Source: Coriobacteriaceae bacterium
Lineage (GTDB): Bacteria > Actinomycetota > Coriobacteriia > Coriobacteriales > Eggerthellaceae
Assembly: GCA_004555335.1 (NCBI GenBank)
Contig: SFII01000003.1
Location: 1 to 34,266, forward strand
Direction of reading: 5' to 3'
DNA: 34,266 nucleotides
Shown: piece by piece, positions 7,795-15,884 of the stretch
Layout: the number at the start of each line of letters is the position of its first letter
Numbering within the stretch: position 1 is the first letter of the stretch
Program-made: the position numbers and the translations under genes
Notes under the pieces: model-generated
Told to the model about the DNA's origin: nothing
The model's input: the letters and a program-made list of their open reading frames with translations, nothing else
Databases searched by the model: none

Positions 7795-7992
7795 ATGTTT
7801 GAATTATATGACACCGTCGTCCTTCTGGAAGACGACCCTGACACCGGCGTCAAGGCCGGCACGGAAGGGACCGTCGTCTATATCCAGGGCAACGGGGAAG
7901 CCTACACCGTCGAGTTCTTCGACGAAAACGGGGACACGATCGAAGACGCCCTGTTCAAGGACTTCCTTCCGTCACAACTGAAGAAGAAGTAA
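7795..7992 (+). CDS. DUF4926-like small protein, candidate immunity partner
   Basis: This 65-residue acidic protein follows the DUF4926 pattern: MFELYDTVVLLEDDPDTGV, then GTEGTVVYI, and YTVEFFDENGDTI near the end. It is probably an SH3-like small beta barrel. From family knowledge, DUF4926 genes often sit beside DUF6883 genes in bacterial genomes. Here it starts 6 bases after the DUF6883-like tail of the MuF protein and is closed off by two terminators, so the two genes behave as a cassette. I infer an immunity or antitoxin role that protects the host carrying the prophage. No biochemical function is established here. Confidence 0.75.
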   Translation: MFELYDTVVLLEDDPDTGVKAGTEGTVVYIQGNGEAYTVEFFDENGDTIEDALFKDFLPSQLKKK

Positions 7993-7993
7993 A

Positions 7994-8020
7994 CGTCGGC
8001 CGACCGGCCGGCGTTTTCTT
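7994..8020 (+). terminator. Rho-independent terminator after the DUF4926-like gene
   Basis: A G/C-rich stem (CGTCGGCC pairing with GGCCGGCG, one mismatch/wobble) closes a GACC loop at 7994-8013 and is followed by TTTTCTT. It lies 2 bases after the stop of the DUF4926-like gene. Confidence 0.7.
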
Positions 8021-8042
8021 ATACCCTTTTCCAGGTGGAACA

Positions 8043-8069
8043 GGCGTCGCCTTCGGGCGGCGCCTTTTT
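8043..8069 (+). terminator. Second tandem terminator before the scaffold gene
   Basis: GGCGTCGCC and GGCGGCGCC (8043-8064) pair around a TTCG tetraloop and are followed by five T. It is the second strong terminator within 80 bases. The gap 8070-8157 before the scaffold gene shows a good ribosome binding site (GAGAAAGGA) but no clear -35/-10 pair. Confidence 0.75.
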
Positions 8070-8157
8070 CATAATACAAGCCGCACCCGTCCGGCGACCA
8101 GGCGGGACCGCGAAGGGCGTGGAAGCCGCCATATAAACAGCGGAGAAAGGAACACCT

Positions 8158-8751
8158 ATGATCATTGAAGGAATCAGAAATCTTCTGGGCGAAGACCTGG
8201 CGAAACAGGTCGAAGCGGCGCTGAAGGGCAAGGGCAAGGACGGAAAGGACGTCGACCTGGTGATCGGGAATGACGGGACCTTCGTTCCGGCCGAAAAGTA
8301 CAACGGCGCCAACAGCGGGAAGGCCAGCGCGGAAAACGCCCTGAAGGCGGCCGCGGAAGCCCTGAAGGCTGTCGGCGGTTCCGGCGATCCGGCAAAGATC
8401 GCGGACGACGTCAAGGTCGCGAAGGAGAAGTTCGACACCCTTCAGACGACCCACGCCGCCGAACTTGCGAAGATCAGCAAGCGGTCCGCCCTTCAGATGG
8501 CCTTGAACGGGAAGGTCTATGACCCTTCCGACATCATCGGCCTTCTGGACATGGACAAGATCGAAGTCAGCGACGACGGAAGCCTGAAAACTGACCTGGA
8601 AGGCCTTCTGAAGCCGATCAAGGAGTCGAAGGCGTACCTGTTCAAGGAAGACCCCGCAAAGACCCCGCCAGTCCACGGCGCGACGCCGGCCGATCCTGGC
8701 CCGAAGACGCCGCCGGCGGCCGGCAAGGTAGACGGCCCCGTCTGCCTGTAA
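8158..8751 (+). CDS. Capsid scaffolding protein (GP20-like)
   Basis: This 197-residue protein is mostly charged helix with Ala/Lys/Glu bias, matching the phage minor structural GP20/scaffold family. A predicted coiled-coil core (about residues 55-115) precedes an ALQMALNGKVYDPSDIIGLLD motif and a Pro-rich C-terminus. It directs procapsid assembly and lies directly upstream of the major capsid gene, the usual order. The start is supported by GGAGAAAGGA. Function is assigned from composition, motif and neighbours. Confidence 0.85.
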   Translation: MIIEGIRNLLGEDLAKQVEAALKGKGKDGKDVDLVIGNDGTFVPAEKYNGANSGKASAENALKAAAEALKAVGGSGDPAKIADDVKVAKEKFDTLQTTHAAELAKISKRSALQMALNGKVYDPSDIIGLLDMDKIEVSDDGSLKTDLEGLLKPIKESKAYLFKEDPAKTPPVHGATPADPGPKTPPAAGKVDGPVCL

Positions 8752-8785
8752 ACCACACCACAAAAAACGAAAGGAATGATACACA

Positions 8786-9682
8786 ATGGCAAGAACTAAA
8801 GCTATCAGCCTGATCCAGAGCGGTTCCACGAAGGCCGACCTGGCCGAACTGTCCGGCCTGGTGATCGCGAACATTCAGAAGGACACCCTGGCCCAGGGCC
8901 TGAAGTCCCAGGCCTACACCGGCAACCCCGCCAGCGGTTCCGTCGAGTTCAAGCGCTTCAAGAACAGCGCGTCCCAGCCCTACGGCACCGCGCGCACCGC
9001 GAACAAGGGAACCGCGATCACCGTTCCCCCGACCCCCGTCAACCTGGACACCCACCGTGAGATCGTCGAGGAAGCCGCGAAGTTCGACCTGGACACCTTC
9101 GGCGTGACGAACATCATGGCGCGCCGTGCCGACAACCACGTCGACACCGTGGCCGCAGAGTTTGACGCCGCCTTCTTCCAGACCGCCTTCGACGCCGGCA
9201 CCGCCTACACCCCCGACGCCAGCGCCACGATCGAAGACATTCTGGAAGGCCTGATCCAGAGCGTGGAAACCGTGAAGAACGACTACGTCCGCGGCGTTCC
9301 CCGTAACCTGATCCGCCTGGTTCTGGACCCCGTCACCTACGGCAAGGCCAGAAACTACCTGGACAAGAACACCAACAACGCCAACGTCGACACCGCGGCG
9401 GAGGACTTCGCCATGTTCCACGGCGTCCGCGTCTATTCCTCCATCAACCTTCCCGTGAAGACCGAAACCGTGGAAACCAGCAAGACGAAGACCACCACCT
9501 GTCACGGCGTCGCCATGATTGAAGGCGCAATCGCACAGCCGGCGGTCATTTACCCCTACAAGGAGCCGGAGAAGATCCCCCTGTCCAACGACTACGGCGT
9601 GTCCATGTTCTTCGACTACGGCACGAAGGCCCTGACCCCCGACCTGATCTTCACCTACTCCACCAGCGTCACTTCCGCCTGA
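8786..9682 (+). CDS. Major capsid protein
   Basis: This 298-residue protein has the make-up of a major capsid protein with an HK97-like fold from Gram-positive phages. The N-terminal arm carries ITVPPTPVNLDTHREIVEE, a core helix region contains NIMARRADNHVDTVAAEFD, and a late region reads GVSMFFDYGTKALTPDLI. It follows the scaffold gene by 34 bases with an AAAGGAATG-type ribosome binding site. Codon use is strongly biased to the C-ending codons of the window, as expected for a very highly expressed gene. No maturation protease gene is visible nearby. Confidence 0.92.
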   Translation: MARTKAISLIQSGSTKADLAELSGLVIANIQKDTLAQGLKSQAYTGNPASGSVEFKRFKNSASQPYGTARTANKGTAITVPPTPVNLDTHREIVEEAAKFDLDTFGVTNIMARRADNHVDTVAAEFDAAFFQTAFDAGTAYTPDASATIEDILEGLIQSVETVKNDYVRGVPRNLIRLVLDPVTYGKARNYLDKNTNNANVDTAAEDFAMFHGVRVYSSINLPVKTETVETSKTKTTTCHGVAMIEGAIAQPAVIYPYKEPEKIPLSNDYGVSMFFDYGTKALTPDLIFTYSTSVTSA

Positions 9683-9717
9683 TCGGCGTGACGCCCGTTT
9701 GAAAGGAGGAACAGAAC

Positions 9718-9978
9718 GTGAAGTTCAAGCACATTAGAACCGGCGCGATCCTGGAACCCCATAGCGACTTCGTTCTGGAACAGTTCCAGAAGTCCCCTGA
9801 CCTGATCCCCTTCGACGATCCGGAGCCTGTCGCCGCCCCTGGCGACGGCGACAAGCCCCTGTCGAAGTTCACGAAGGACGAACTTCTGGAAATGGCCCAG
9901 GAAGCCGGAATCGCGGTCCCTGACGGCGCGAAGAAGGCGGAGATCATCGACCTGATCGAAGCCCTGAAGCAGAACTGA
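9718..9978 (+). CDS. Head-region protein with HeH/LEM-like C-terminus
   Basis: This 86-residue protein starts with GTG 10 bases after AAAGGAGG. The N-terminal half has a small beta-rich motif (MKFKHIRTGAILEP). The C-terminal 40 residues, LSKFTKDELLEMAQEAG and AKKAEIIDLIEAL, form a short helix-extended-loop-helix typical of SAP/LEM/Rho-N-like folds that bind DNA or proteins. It lies between the major capsid and the first connector gene, a common place for such a protein in Clostridia phages. A head decoration or connector role is possible but not shown. Confidence 0.75.
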   Translation: MKFKHIRTGAILEPHSDFVLEQFQKSPDLIPFDDPEPVAAPGDGDKPLSKFTKDELLEMAQEAGIAVPDGAKKAEIIDLIEALKQN

Positions 9979-10003
9979 CGGGGCCGCCGAAAGGTGGTCT
10001 ATC

Positions 10004-10453
10004 ATGCTGAAAGAAATCCTTGCTTCCCTGGAAGGCCTGACCGACCTTGAAAGGGCCGAAGTCCTTCGGACGCTTATGTCCGGACAGACGGTCCTTCAGA
10101 AGGTCAAGACCCTTCTGGGGATCACCACGGAGGACCAGGACGACGTTCTGGAATATGTGATCCAGACCGTTCAGACCCTGGTCCTTCGCTATATCAACTG
10201 GGACGAACTCCCCCTGGAACTGGAAAACGTCCTGGCTGTCATGTGCGTCAGCTACTACAAGGCCGCCGGACTGGGAACCACCGCGGCGGCGCCTGGGGCC
10301 GTGTCTTCCGTGAAGCGCGGCGACGTCCAGACGTCCTTCGCGGTCGGTTCCGGTTCTTCCGGATCGGCCGGCACCTTCAACCTGGGAAACGACAACGGGG
10401 ACTTCTTCGGCTGGAAGACAGTCCTGAACGAATACCGGAAGTTAAGGTGGTGA
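10004..10453 (+). CDS. Head-tail connector protein (gp6/gp15-like)
   Basis: This 149-residue protein is helical: LQKVKTLLGITTEDQDDVLEYVIQTVQTLVLRYIN is followed by a helix ending in MCVSYYKAAG, then a beta hairpin with SSVKRGDVQTSF. This is the pattern of small connector proteins that form a ring beneath the portal. The ATG follows GAAAGGTGG. It is followed after 4 bases by the head-closure gene. Confidence 0.82.
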   Translation: MLKEILASLEGLTDLERAEVLRTLMSGQTVLQKVKTLLGITTEDQDDVLEYVIQTVQTLVLRYINWDELPLELENVLAVMCVSYYKAAGLGTTAAAPGAVSSVKRGDVQTSFAVGSGSSGSAGTFNLGNDNGDFFGWKTVLNEYRKLRW

Positions 10454-10457
10454 CGGA

Positions 10458-10847
10458 ATGGCCTTCGGAAGCCCCGCGGCGGAGCGCGCCGCGATCGAAA
10501 GCACCTATGAAGACACCGCCAACGTCTACCGGACAACACCAAAAAGGGGCGCGAACGGCCTGTCCGCAAGCGTCCCCGACGTGGTGTATTCTGGTATCAT
10601 TTGCTCGCTGTCGTATTCAGGCACAAACAGCAGTATGCAGACAAACGCACAACAGAACATCGACCACGACGCCGTCGTCTTTGCCGGTCCGGACCTGAAT
10701 GTCCTTCCTGGCGACACGATCGTCGTGAAGCGGTTCGGCCGCGACAACCCTTCCAGCACCCAGGAAGTGACGTTCGAAGTGATCGGCCGCCCGTCGGTGT
10801 ACGCCACCCACCAGGAAATCAAAGTAAAGGACGGTGATCTGTCGTGA
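10458..10847 (+). CDS. Head closure protein
   Basis: This 129-residue protein is rich in beta strands and resembles SPP1 gp16-like stoppers: ESTYEDTANVYRTTPKRG near the start and LNVLPGDTIVVKRFGRDN with VTFEVIGRPSVYATHQEIKV near the end. Such proteins close the connector after packaging and form the tail docking surface. It overlaps the next gene by 4 bases (GTGA). Assignment is from order and strand pattern. Confidence 0.78.
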   Translation: MAFGSPAAERAAIESTYEDTANVYRTTPKRGANGLSASVPDVVYSGIICSLSYSGTNSSMQTNAQQNIDHDAVVFAGPDLNVLPGDTIVVKRFGRDNPSSTQEVTFEVIGRPSVYATHQEIKVKDGDLS

Positions 10848-11302
10848 CCTTGAACGACTTCCTGGAAGCGATTGCAAAGAAGCTGATCGCCAGGTGGCCA
10901 GTCCGCCATGTCTTCGTCAACCGGATTCCGGCCGAAGCTGACGGGAACTTCTATGTCCGCGTGATCGAAACCACCCAGGAACAGAAGCTGGACCGCCGCC
11001 GCGTCAGGACGACGCGGTTCGAAGTCTGCTATCTTCAGGCGGACATGGACAACCTGTCCTTCAATACCTGGTTGGAAGCTATGCTGGACGACTTCGAAAC
11101 CATTTCCGTCTTCGAGAAGACCGAGGACGGGACGGACGTCTTCCGGTCGCTTCGGCTGACGAACATCGCGGCAAACCAGGACGGCGACGAACGGTTCTTT
11201 TCCTTCCGCTTCGACGCCCGACTGAACTTCGTGATCACGCCCGACGTGATCCCGTCCATGTATTATCTGGATCAGAACAACACGATCAAATCGGAGGTCT
11301 GA
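10844..11302 (+). CDS. Tail terminator/completion protein (DUF6838-like)
   Basis: This 152-residue protein starts at GTG inside the stop of the head-closure gene. It has an N-terminal helix, LNDFLEAIAKKLIARWP, followed by beta strands VFVNRIPAEADGNFYVRVI and RFEVCYLQAD, and FFSFRFDARLNF at the C-terminus. This is the fold order of tail terminators that cap the tube at the head end. It sits just before the sheath operon. The usual HK97 gp10-like gene normally found next to it is missing here and lies at 26572 instead. Confidence 0.8.
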   Translation: MTLNDFLEAIAKKLIARWPVRHVFVNRIPAEADGNFYVRVIETTQEQKLDRRRVRTTRFEVCYLQADMDNLSFNTWLEAMLDDFETISVFEKTEDGTDVFRSLRLTNIAANQDGDERFFSFRFDARLNFVITPDVIPSMYYLDQNNTIKSEV

Positions 11303-11305
11303 CAA

Positions 11306-11494
11306 ATGGCCCAGAAGAAAAAGACCGTCGCCGTCGACCAGGAAGCGCCGGTCTTCACAAAGGAACAACTGGTCAAGTCTAAAACCCTGGGCGTCCCCCA
11401 GGACGCCGTCGCGGCGATCCTGAAGGACGGCCAGACCTACACACGGGAAGAAGCGGTCCGCCTTGTGACCGACTTCCTTGAAAGGAGCGTGTAA
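11306..11494 (+). CDS. Small tail-region protein upstream of sheath
   Basis: This 62-residue protein is conserved in position in PBSX-type myophages, between the tail terminator and sheath genes. It has a basic N-terminus and two short helical segments (FTKEQLVKSKTLGVPQD, YTREEAVRLVTDFLERS). The spacing to both neighbours is 2-3 bases, so it belongs to the same translation unit. Its biochemical role is not known. Confidence 0.75.
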   Translation: MAQKKKTVAVDQEAPVFTKEQLVKSKTLGVPQDAVAAILKDGQTYTREEAVRLVTDFLERSV

Positions 11495-11496
11495 CT

Positions 11497-12831
11497 ATGC
11501 CTATTGGTGGAGGTTCTTTCACCGTACAGAACAAGGTTCTTCCTGGCGCTTACATCAACTTCGTAAGCATGGGAACGAACGCCAAAATGGGGGAACGCGG
11601 CGTCGCGGCCCTTCCCCTGGAACTGAACTGGGGACCTGAAGACCAGGTCTTCAAGCTGGACGCCGCGGACTTCAACGCGACCAGCCTGAAGGTTTTCGGC
11701 TACGATCCCACCGACGCGAATATCCTTCTGGTTCGCGAAGCCATGAAGCGCGCGAAGACCCTTCTGATCTACCGCGTGAACGGCGGCGGCACGAAGGCCA
11801 GCGCCACCGTCGGCGGAATGACCGTGACCGCGAAGTATGGCGGCACCCGCGGCAACGCGATCAAGGTCGCCGTGATCACCAACGTCGACGACGCCACGAA
11901 GGCGGACGTCGTGACCTATCTTGACGATATGGTCATGGACAGCCAGACCGTCGCGAAGTCCGGCGGCGCCGCTTCCCTGGTCGCGAATGACTTCGTCACC
12001 TTCGGCACCGTCGCCACCCTGACGGCCGCAACCGCGACCGCGCTGACCGGCGGCACGAACGCCACGGTCAACGCTTCGAAGCACACCGCCGCCCTGACGG
12101 CCTTCGAAGTGGAAACCTTCAACGTGATCGGCTACCCTGGCACCGTGGAGGACATCAAGTCCCTGTATGCGGCCTTCGTCAAGCGCCTTCGTGACGACGA
12201 AGGGAAGAAGATCGTCGGCGTCCTTTATGGCTACGTCGGCGACCACATGGGCCTGATCAACGTGAAGAACGGCGTCGTCCTGACCAACGGGACCACCGTC
12301 ACCGGCGACCAGGCCGTCGCCTGGGTAACTGGTGCTTCCGCCGGCGCGGAAGTGAACGAATCCCTGACGAACACCGCCTACGACGACGCCGTGGACGTGG
12401 ACGTCAAATATACGAAGTCCCAGTTCGAAGCCGCGATCAAGGCCGGCGAGTTCGTATTCTATGCCGACTACGGAAAGGCCCGTGTCCTGACGGACATCAA
12501 CAGCCTGACCACCATCGGGCAGAATATGTCTTCCGACTGGACGTCGAACCGCGTCGTCCGCGTCATGGACGGTTGGGCGAACGACGTCGCCCGTATCTTC
12601 GGCGAATCCTATATCGGCCTGGTGACGAACAGCGACACCGGCCGCCAGCTTTTCAAGGCTGACCTGGTGTCCCTGGCCCTTCAGTATCAGTCGATCGACG
12701 CGATCAGCAACTTCAAGTCCGACGACATCACCGTTCAGCAGGGCGACGGCAAACGCGACGTCGCGGTCGACTGCGCCCTTCAGCCGAACGACAGCATGGA
12801 AAAGCTGTATATGACCGTCGTCGTGAACTGA
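11497..12831 (+). CDS. Contractile tail sheath protein (XkdK-like)
   Basis: This 444-residue protein starts MPIGGGSFTVQNKVLPGAY, the typical opening of Gram-positive tail sheath proteins (PGVY/PGAY motif). It contains TLLIYRVNGGGTKASA with a beta-rich insertion and the conserved C-terminal sheath domain, which includes DINSLTTIGQ, VVRVMDGWANDVARIF and ending with ALQPNDSMEKLYMTVVV. It polymerises around the tube and contracts on infection. Its presence shows the phage is a myovirus. An AAAGGAG site precedes the ATG. Confidence 0.95.
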   Translation: MPIGGGSFTVQNKVLPGAYINFVSMGTNAKMGERGVAALPLELNWGPEDQVFKLDAADFNATSLKVFGYDPTDANILLVREAMKRAKTLLIYRVNGGGTKASATVGGMTVTAKYGGTRGNAIKVAVITNVDDATKADVVTYLDDMVMDSQTVAKSGGAASLVANDFVTFGTVATLTAATATALTGGTNATVNASKHTAALTAFEVETFNVIGYPGTVEDIKSLYAAFVKRLRDDEGKKIVGVLYGYVGDHMGLINVKNGVVLTNGTTVTGDQAVAWVTGASAGAEVNESLTNTAYDDAVDVDVKYTKSQFEAAIKAGEFVFYADYGKARVLTDINSLTTIGQNMSSDWTSNRVVRVMDGWANDVARIFGESYIGLVTNSDTGRQLFKADLVSLALQYQSIDAISNFKSDDITVQQGDGKRDVAVDCALQPNDSMEKLYMTVVVN

Positions 12832-12849
12832 CGAAAGGAGTGACCCAGA

Positions 12850-13308
12850 ATGAAGACTTTGAACGCACCTGATACCATTTCCGGCAAGGCCGGCCGTGCC
12901 TACGCGAAGATCAACGGCAACAACGAAGAACTGTTCTTCGCGAAGACCATCGAAGCCACCGTCGAGAAGAGCAAGTCCGAAGTGAAGGCGATCGGGAAGC
13001 GCATGACGGGCCATAAGACCACCGGCGCCAACGGGACCGGCTCCATGACCCTTTACTACATGACGCCCCTGTTCCGCGAACTGATCCGCCAGTGGAAGGA
13101 AACCGGCGTGGACGTCTACTTCGACATGGTCGTCGAGAACGACGACGAAGAGTCCGCCGCCGGCAAGCAGACGGTCCTTCTGATCGACTGCAACCTGGAT
13201 TCCGTGATCCTGGCGAAGCTGGACGGCGACAGCGACGACGCCCTGGACGAAGACGCCGACTTCACCTTCGAGGACTTCGACATTCTGAAGGCCTTCAACC
13301 AGATTTAA
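12850..13308 (+). CDS. Tail tube protein (XkdM-like)
   Basis: This 152-residue protein follows the sheath gene by 18 bases. It has the Gram-positive tube pattern: DTISGKAGRAYAKINGNNEELFFAKTIEA, then SEVKAIGKRMTGHK and GSMTLYYMTPLFRELIRQW, and a C-terminal VILAKLDGD with FEDFDILKAF. The hexameric rings stack to form the inner tube. The order sheath then tube is diagnostic for PBSX-type tails. Confidence 0.92.
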   Translation: MKTLNAPDTISGKAGRAYAKINGNNEELFFAKTIEATVEKSKSEVKAIGKRMTGHKTTGANGTGSMTLYYMTPLFRELIRQWKETGVDVYFDMVVENDDEESAAGKQTVLLIDCNLDSVILAKLDGDSDDALDEDADFTFEDFDILKAFNQI

Positions 13309-13338
13309 CCACCCACCGTTCAGAAGGAGGAAATACAC

Positions 13339-13746
13339 ATGGGTAAACTTCAGGAATTTCTTATGCAGAGCGAAGAGCGCGCACAGGTGACGGCGGAAGT
13401 CGCGATCAGCGGCTTCCCCGTCCCCTTCACCGTCAAGTCAATCACAGAGGGCGAGAACAAGGCCCTTCGGAAGACCTGTCAGAAGGTGAACTTCGACAAG
13501 AAGACCCACCAGAAGACCACGGAAACCGATATGGACCTTTACAATAACCGCCTGGTGATCGCCTGTTGTGTGGACCCGAACTTCAAGGACGCCGACCTTC
13601 AGGCGAAGTATGGCGTCATGGGCGCCGAAGCCCTGATTGACGTCCTTCTGAAGCCTGGACAGTTCGTCGACCTTCTGGTCGCGATACAGGACGTCAACGG
13701 CTTCACCGACGACGTGAACGACCTTCGCGAAGAAGCAAAAAACTAA
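13339..13746 (+). CDS. Tail assembly chaperone, upstream (G-like/XkdN) frame
   Basis: This 135-residue protein matches XkdN-like tail assembly chaperones: MGKLQEFLMQSE, ISGFPVPFTVKSITEGENKALRK, then VIACCVDPNFKD and LLKPGQFVDLLVAIQDVNGF. It binds the tape measure protein and recruits tube subunits. The stop codon follows immediately after a slippery A AAA AAC heptamer, so part of translation likely continues into a second frame (see the 13339-13955 entry). The ATG is preceded by AGAAGGAGG. Confidence 0.9.
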   Translation: MGKLQEFLMQSEERAQVTAEVAISGFPVPFTVKSITEGENKALRKTCQKVNFDKKTHQKTTETDMDLYNNRLVIACCVDPNFKDADLQAKYGVMGAEALIDVLLKPGQFVDLLVAIQDVNGFTDDVNDLREEAKN

Positions 13747-13955
13747 TCACCGGTGGAGAGCGTGAGGAGGACGCGGACGGCGAAGCCGTCTATGCACACT
13801 ACGCCCTTCACCGGCTGAAAATCCTCCCTGGCGCGCTGATGGACCTTCCCCTTCGGGAACGGGCCTTCATTTATGCTTCCATCGACCTTCAGGTCGAGAA
13901 GGAGAAGAAGGAACAGAAACGGGCCGCGGCGCGGCGGGGGAAGAAAGGACGGTGA
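13339..13955 (+). CDS. Tail assembly chaperone fusion (GT-like) made by -1 frameshift
   Basis: Shifting back one base at the heptamer at 13737-13743 avoids the TAA at 13744-13746 and joins the XkdN-like protein to a 70-codon extension ending at 13953-13955. The product would be 205 residues. The extension is open throughout in the -1 frame, acidic at first, and contains VYAHYALHRLKILPGALMDL then PLRERAFIYASIDLQ and a Lys/Arg-rich end. This looks like the T domain of tail chaperones. The segment has no start codon or ribosome binding site of its own, which supports frameshifting. A conserved -1 shift in this gene pair is well known in tailed phages. Confidence 0.8.
13737..13743 (+). promoter_or_regulatory. 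Programmed -1 ribosomal frameshift site
   Basis: The heptamer A AAA AAC is in the phase needed for -1 slippage (gcA AAA AAC, then TAA). It fits the X XXY YYZ rule. A 6-base stem (GACGGC-GAA-GCCGTC, 13776-13790) lies 33 bases downstream, farther than the usual stimulator, so its role is uncertain. Confidence 0.8.
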
Positions 13956-13961
13956 AGAACC

Positions 13962-15884
13962 GTGCCTGGTGTTTCGACACCTATGACGATCCGCGACGGT
14001 ATGTCCGCAAAGCTGAAGCGGATAACGTCCGCCTTTCAGAAGATGGAGCGCGCCGCCAGGTCCGCGGACAAGGCCACCCAGGCCGTGAACCCTGGCCGGA
14101 CCCTGGAAAACAGCGCGTCTTTGATCGACCGCGCCAGAAAGCGCCTGGACGCCTTTATCAACAGGCAGAGGGACGCCGGCAAGGGGGCGGAAGAAGTATC
14201 TGACGCCTGGTCCCGAACGGAAGACCTGATCAGGAAGGCCCTGGCGGTCTTTTCGGTCGCCGCCGTCAAGGGCCAGATTCAAAAGGCCCTGGAAGAGTTT
14301 TCGAACCAGTACAACGCCGAAGTCCAACTGGGCGTCGTTATGAAGAACGCCGGCATGGACCAGAAAGCCTTCGACGCGATCCGCGACAGGGCGTCCGAAC
14401 TGGAATCGAAGACCACCTTCGGCGGTGACACCTTCGTCGCCGGCGCGGCCGAACTGGGAACCTATCTGAAGGACCCCGAAGCCCTTTCCGCGGCTATGGG
14501 GACCCTTGCCAACTACGCCGCCGGCATGGGCGGCCCGTCTGTGGATCAAAGCCAGATGGTCGAATACGCGACCCAGCTTGGCAAGGCCTTAGATGGCACC
14601 TATGACGGCCTGAAGAAGAAGGGCTTCGAACTGACTGAAGCACAGCAGAAGATCATAGAAACCGGAACCGACATGGAAAAGGTCGCTGTGATCAACGACG
14701 TGATCAATCAGTCCTGGAAGGGACTGGCCGAGTCCTACGCCAACACCCCCACCGGCAAGATCGAGCAGTTCAAGAACAAGATCGGCCAACTGTACGAAGC
14801 GGCTGGCCAGAAGCTGGTCGGCGGCGTCATGCGCCTTCTGACGGCGGTGACGAACCTTCTGGACACCCTTCAGAACACCGGCGCCCTGGACGGCGTCTGT
14901 GTCGTCCTGAACGTGATCATGGGCCTTCTGGGCTATGCGGCGACCGCCGTGTCCTGGATCGCCCAGGTGGTCGTCGACAACTGGCCCACCGTGTCCGCTA
15001 TCCTGACGGCAATCGCGATCGTTCTTCTTCCGGCCATGATCTCCCGCCTGTGGGCTACCGTGGCGCCTGTCCTGGCCCAGGCCGCGGCCTGGGCGCTTGC
15101 AAATGCGCCGCTTATTATGATGATCGCCCTGGTCGCCCTTCTGATCTCCGCCGCAATGGACGCCGGCGTCACCATTGAAGACGTCGTGGGCTTCGTTGGC
15201 GGCCTTCTGGGCGGCCTGTATGCCTTCGGCTACAACCTGATCGCCGACATTTGGAACTTCATCGCCACATTCGCGGAGTTCTTCGCGAACGTCTTCGTCG
15301 ATCCGATCGGTTCCATTGAACGCATGTTCCTGGGACTGGCGGATTCCGTCCTGGGCGTCCTGGAAACCATAGCGAACGCGATCGACGCGGTCTTCGGATC
15401 GAGCCTGTCGGACGCCGTCGGCAACTGGCGAAGCGGCCTTCAGGCGAAGATCGAAGCCAGCTATGGAGAAAACGCCGTCCGCTATGACCGTATGGAGAAG
15501 ATCGACACGGCCAGCACGGCGGCCGCCTGGTCCGCCGGCGCGAAGGGAATCGCGAACAACCTTTCCCAGATCACCGGCAAACTGGACAGCCTGACTTCTT
15601 CCTGGGACGTGTCCCGCTCCACCGGCACGATCAACGGCGGGGACCTGGACAGCGTCGGTTCCGTCGGCAAGATCGACAGCGACGTCAATATCGCCGACGA
15701 AGACCTGAAGTTCCTTCGCGACGTGGCCGAAATGCGCTATGTCCAGAACTTCGTCACCCTGACCCCGACCGTCGCGATGGACGCCCAGATCAGCGAACGC
15801 GTGGACCTGGACGACGTCGTCAGCGCGATCGAACGGAAACTGGAAGGTGAGTTCATCGCCGCCGCGGAAGGAGTGTATAACTAA
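13962..15884 (+). CDS. Tail tape measure protein
   Basis: This 640-residue protein starts at GTG after AAGAAAGGA. The N-terminal 120 residues are charged helix with coiled-coil character. Residues about 130-280 resemble phage tape-measure core repeats (AGMDQKAFDAIRDRASELE, TTFGGDTFVAGAAELGTYL). Residues about 311-445 are strongly hydrophobic with several membrane-like segments, thought to form a channel through the host membrane at DNA ejection. It sets tail length; 640 residues implies a rather short tail if the family relation of about 0.15 nm per residue holds. It ends TAATG, sharing a base with the next start. Confidence 0.93.
   Translation: MPGVSTPMTIRDGMSAKLKRITSAFQKMERAARSADKATQAVNPGRTLENSASLIDRARKRLDAFINRQRDAGKGAEEVSDAWSRTEDLIRKALAVFSVAAVKGQIQKALEEFSNQYNAEVQLGVVMKNAGMDQKAFDAIRDRASELESKTTFGGDTFVAGAAELGTYLKDPEALSAAMGTLANYAAGMGGPSVDQSQMVEYATQLGKALDGTYDGLKKKGFELTEAQQKIIETGTDMEKVAVINDVINQSWKGLAESYANTPTGKIEQFKNKIGQLYEAAGQKLVGGVMRLLTAVTNLLDTLQNTGALDGVCVVLNVIMGLLGYAATAVSWIAQVVVDNWPTVSAILTAIAIVLLPAMISRLWATVAPVLAQAAAWALANAPLIMMIALVALLISAAMDAGVTIEDVVGFVGGLLGGLYAFGYNLIADIWNFIATFAEFFANVFVDPIGSIERMFLGLADSVLGVLETIANAIDAVFGSSLSDAVGNWRSGLQAKIEASYGENAVRYDRMEKIDTASTAAAWSAGAKGIANNLSQITGKLDSLTSSWDVSRSTGTINGGDLDSVGSVGKIDSDVNIADEDLKFLRDVAEMRYVQNFVTLTPTVAMDAQISERVDLDDVVSAIERKLEGEFIAAAEGVYN

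Noticed and set aside
11437..13338. 633-codon open frame on the - strand across sheath and tube genes
   Set aside because: It mirrors the well-supported sheath and tube genes and lacks its own ribosome binding site or recognisable domains.
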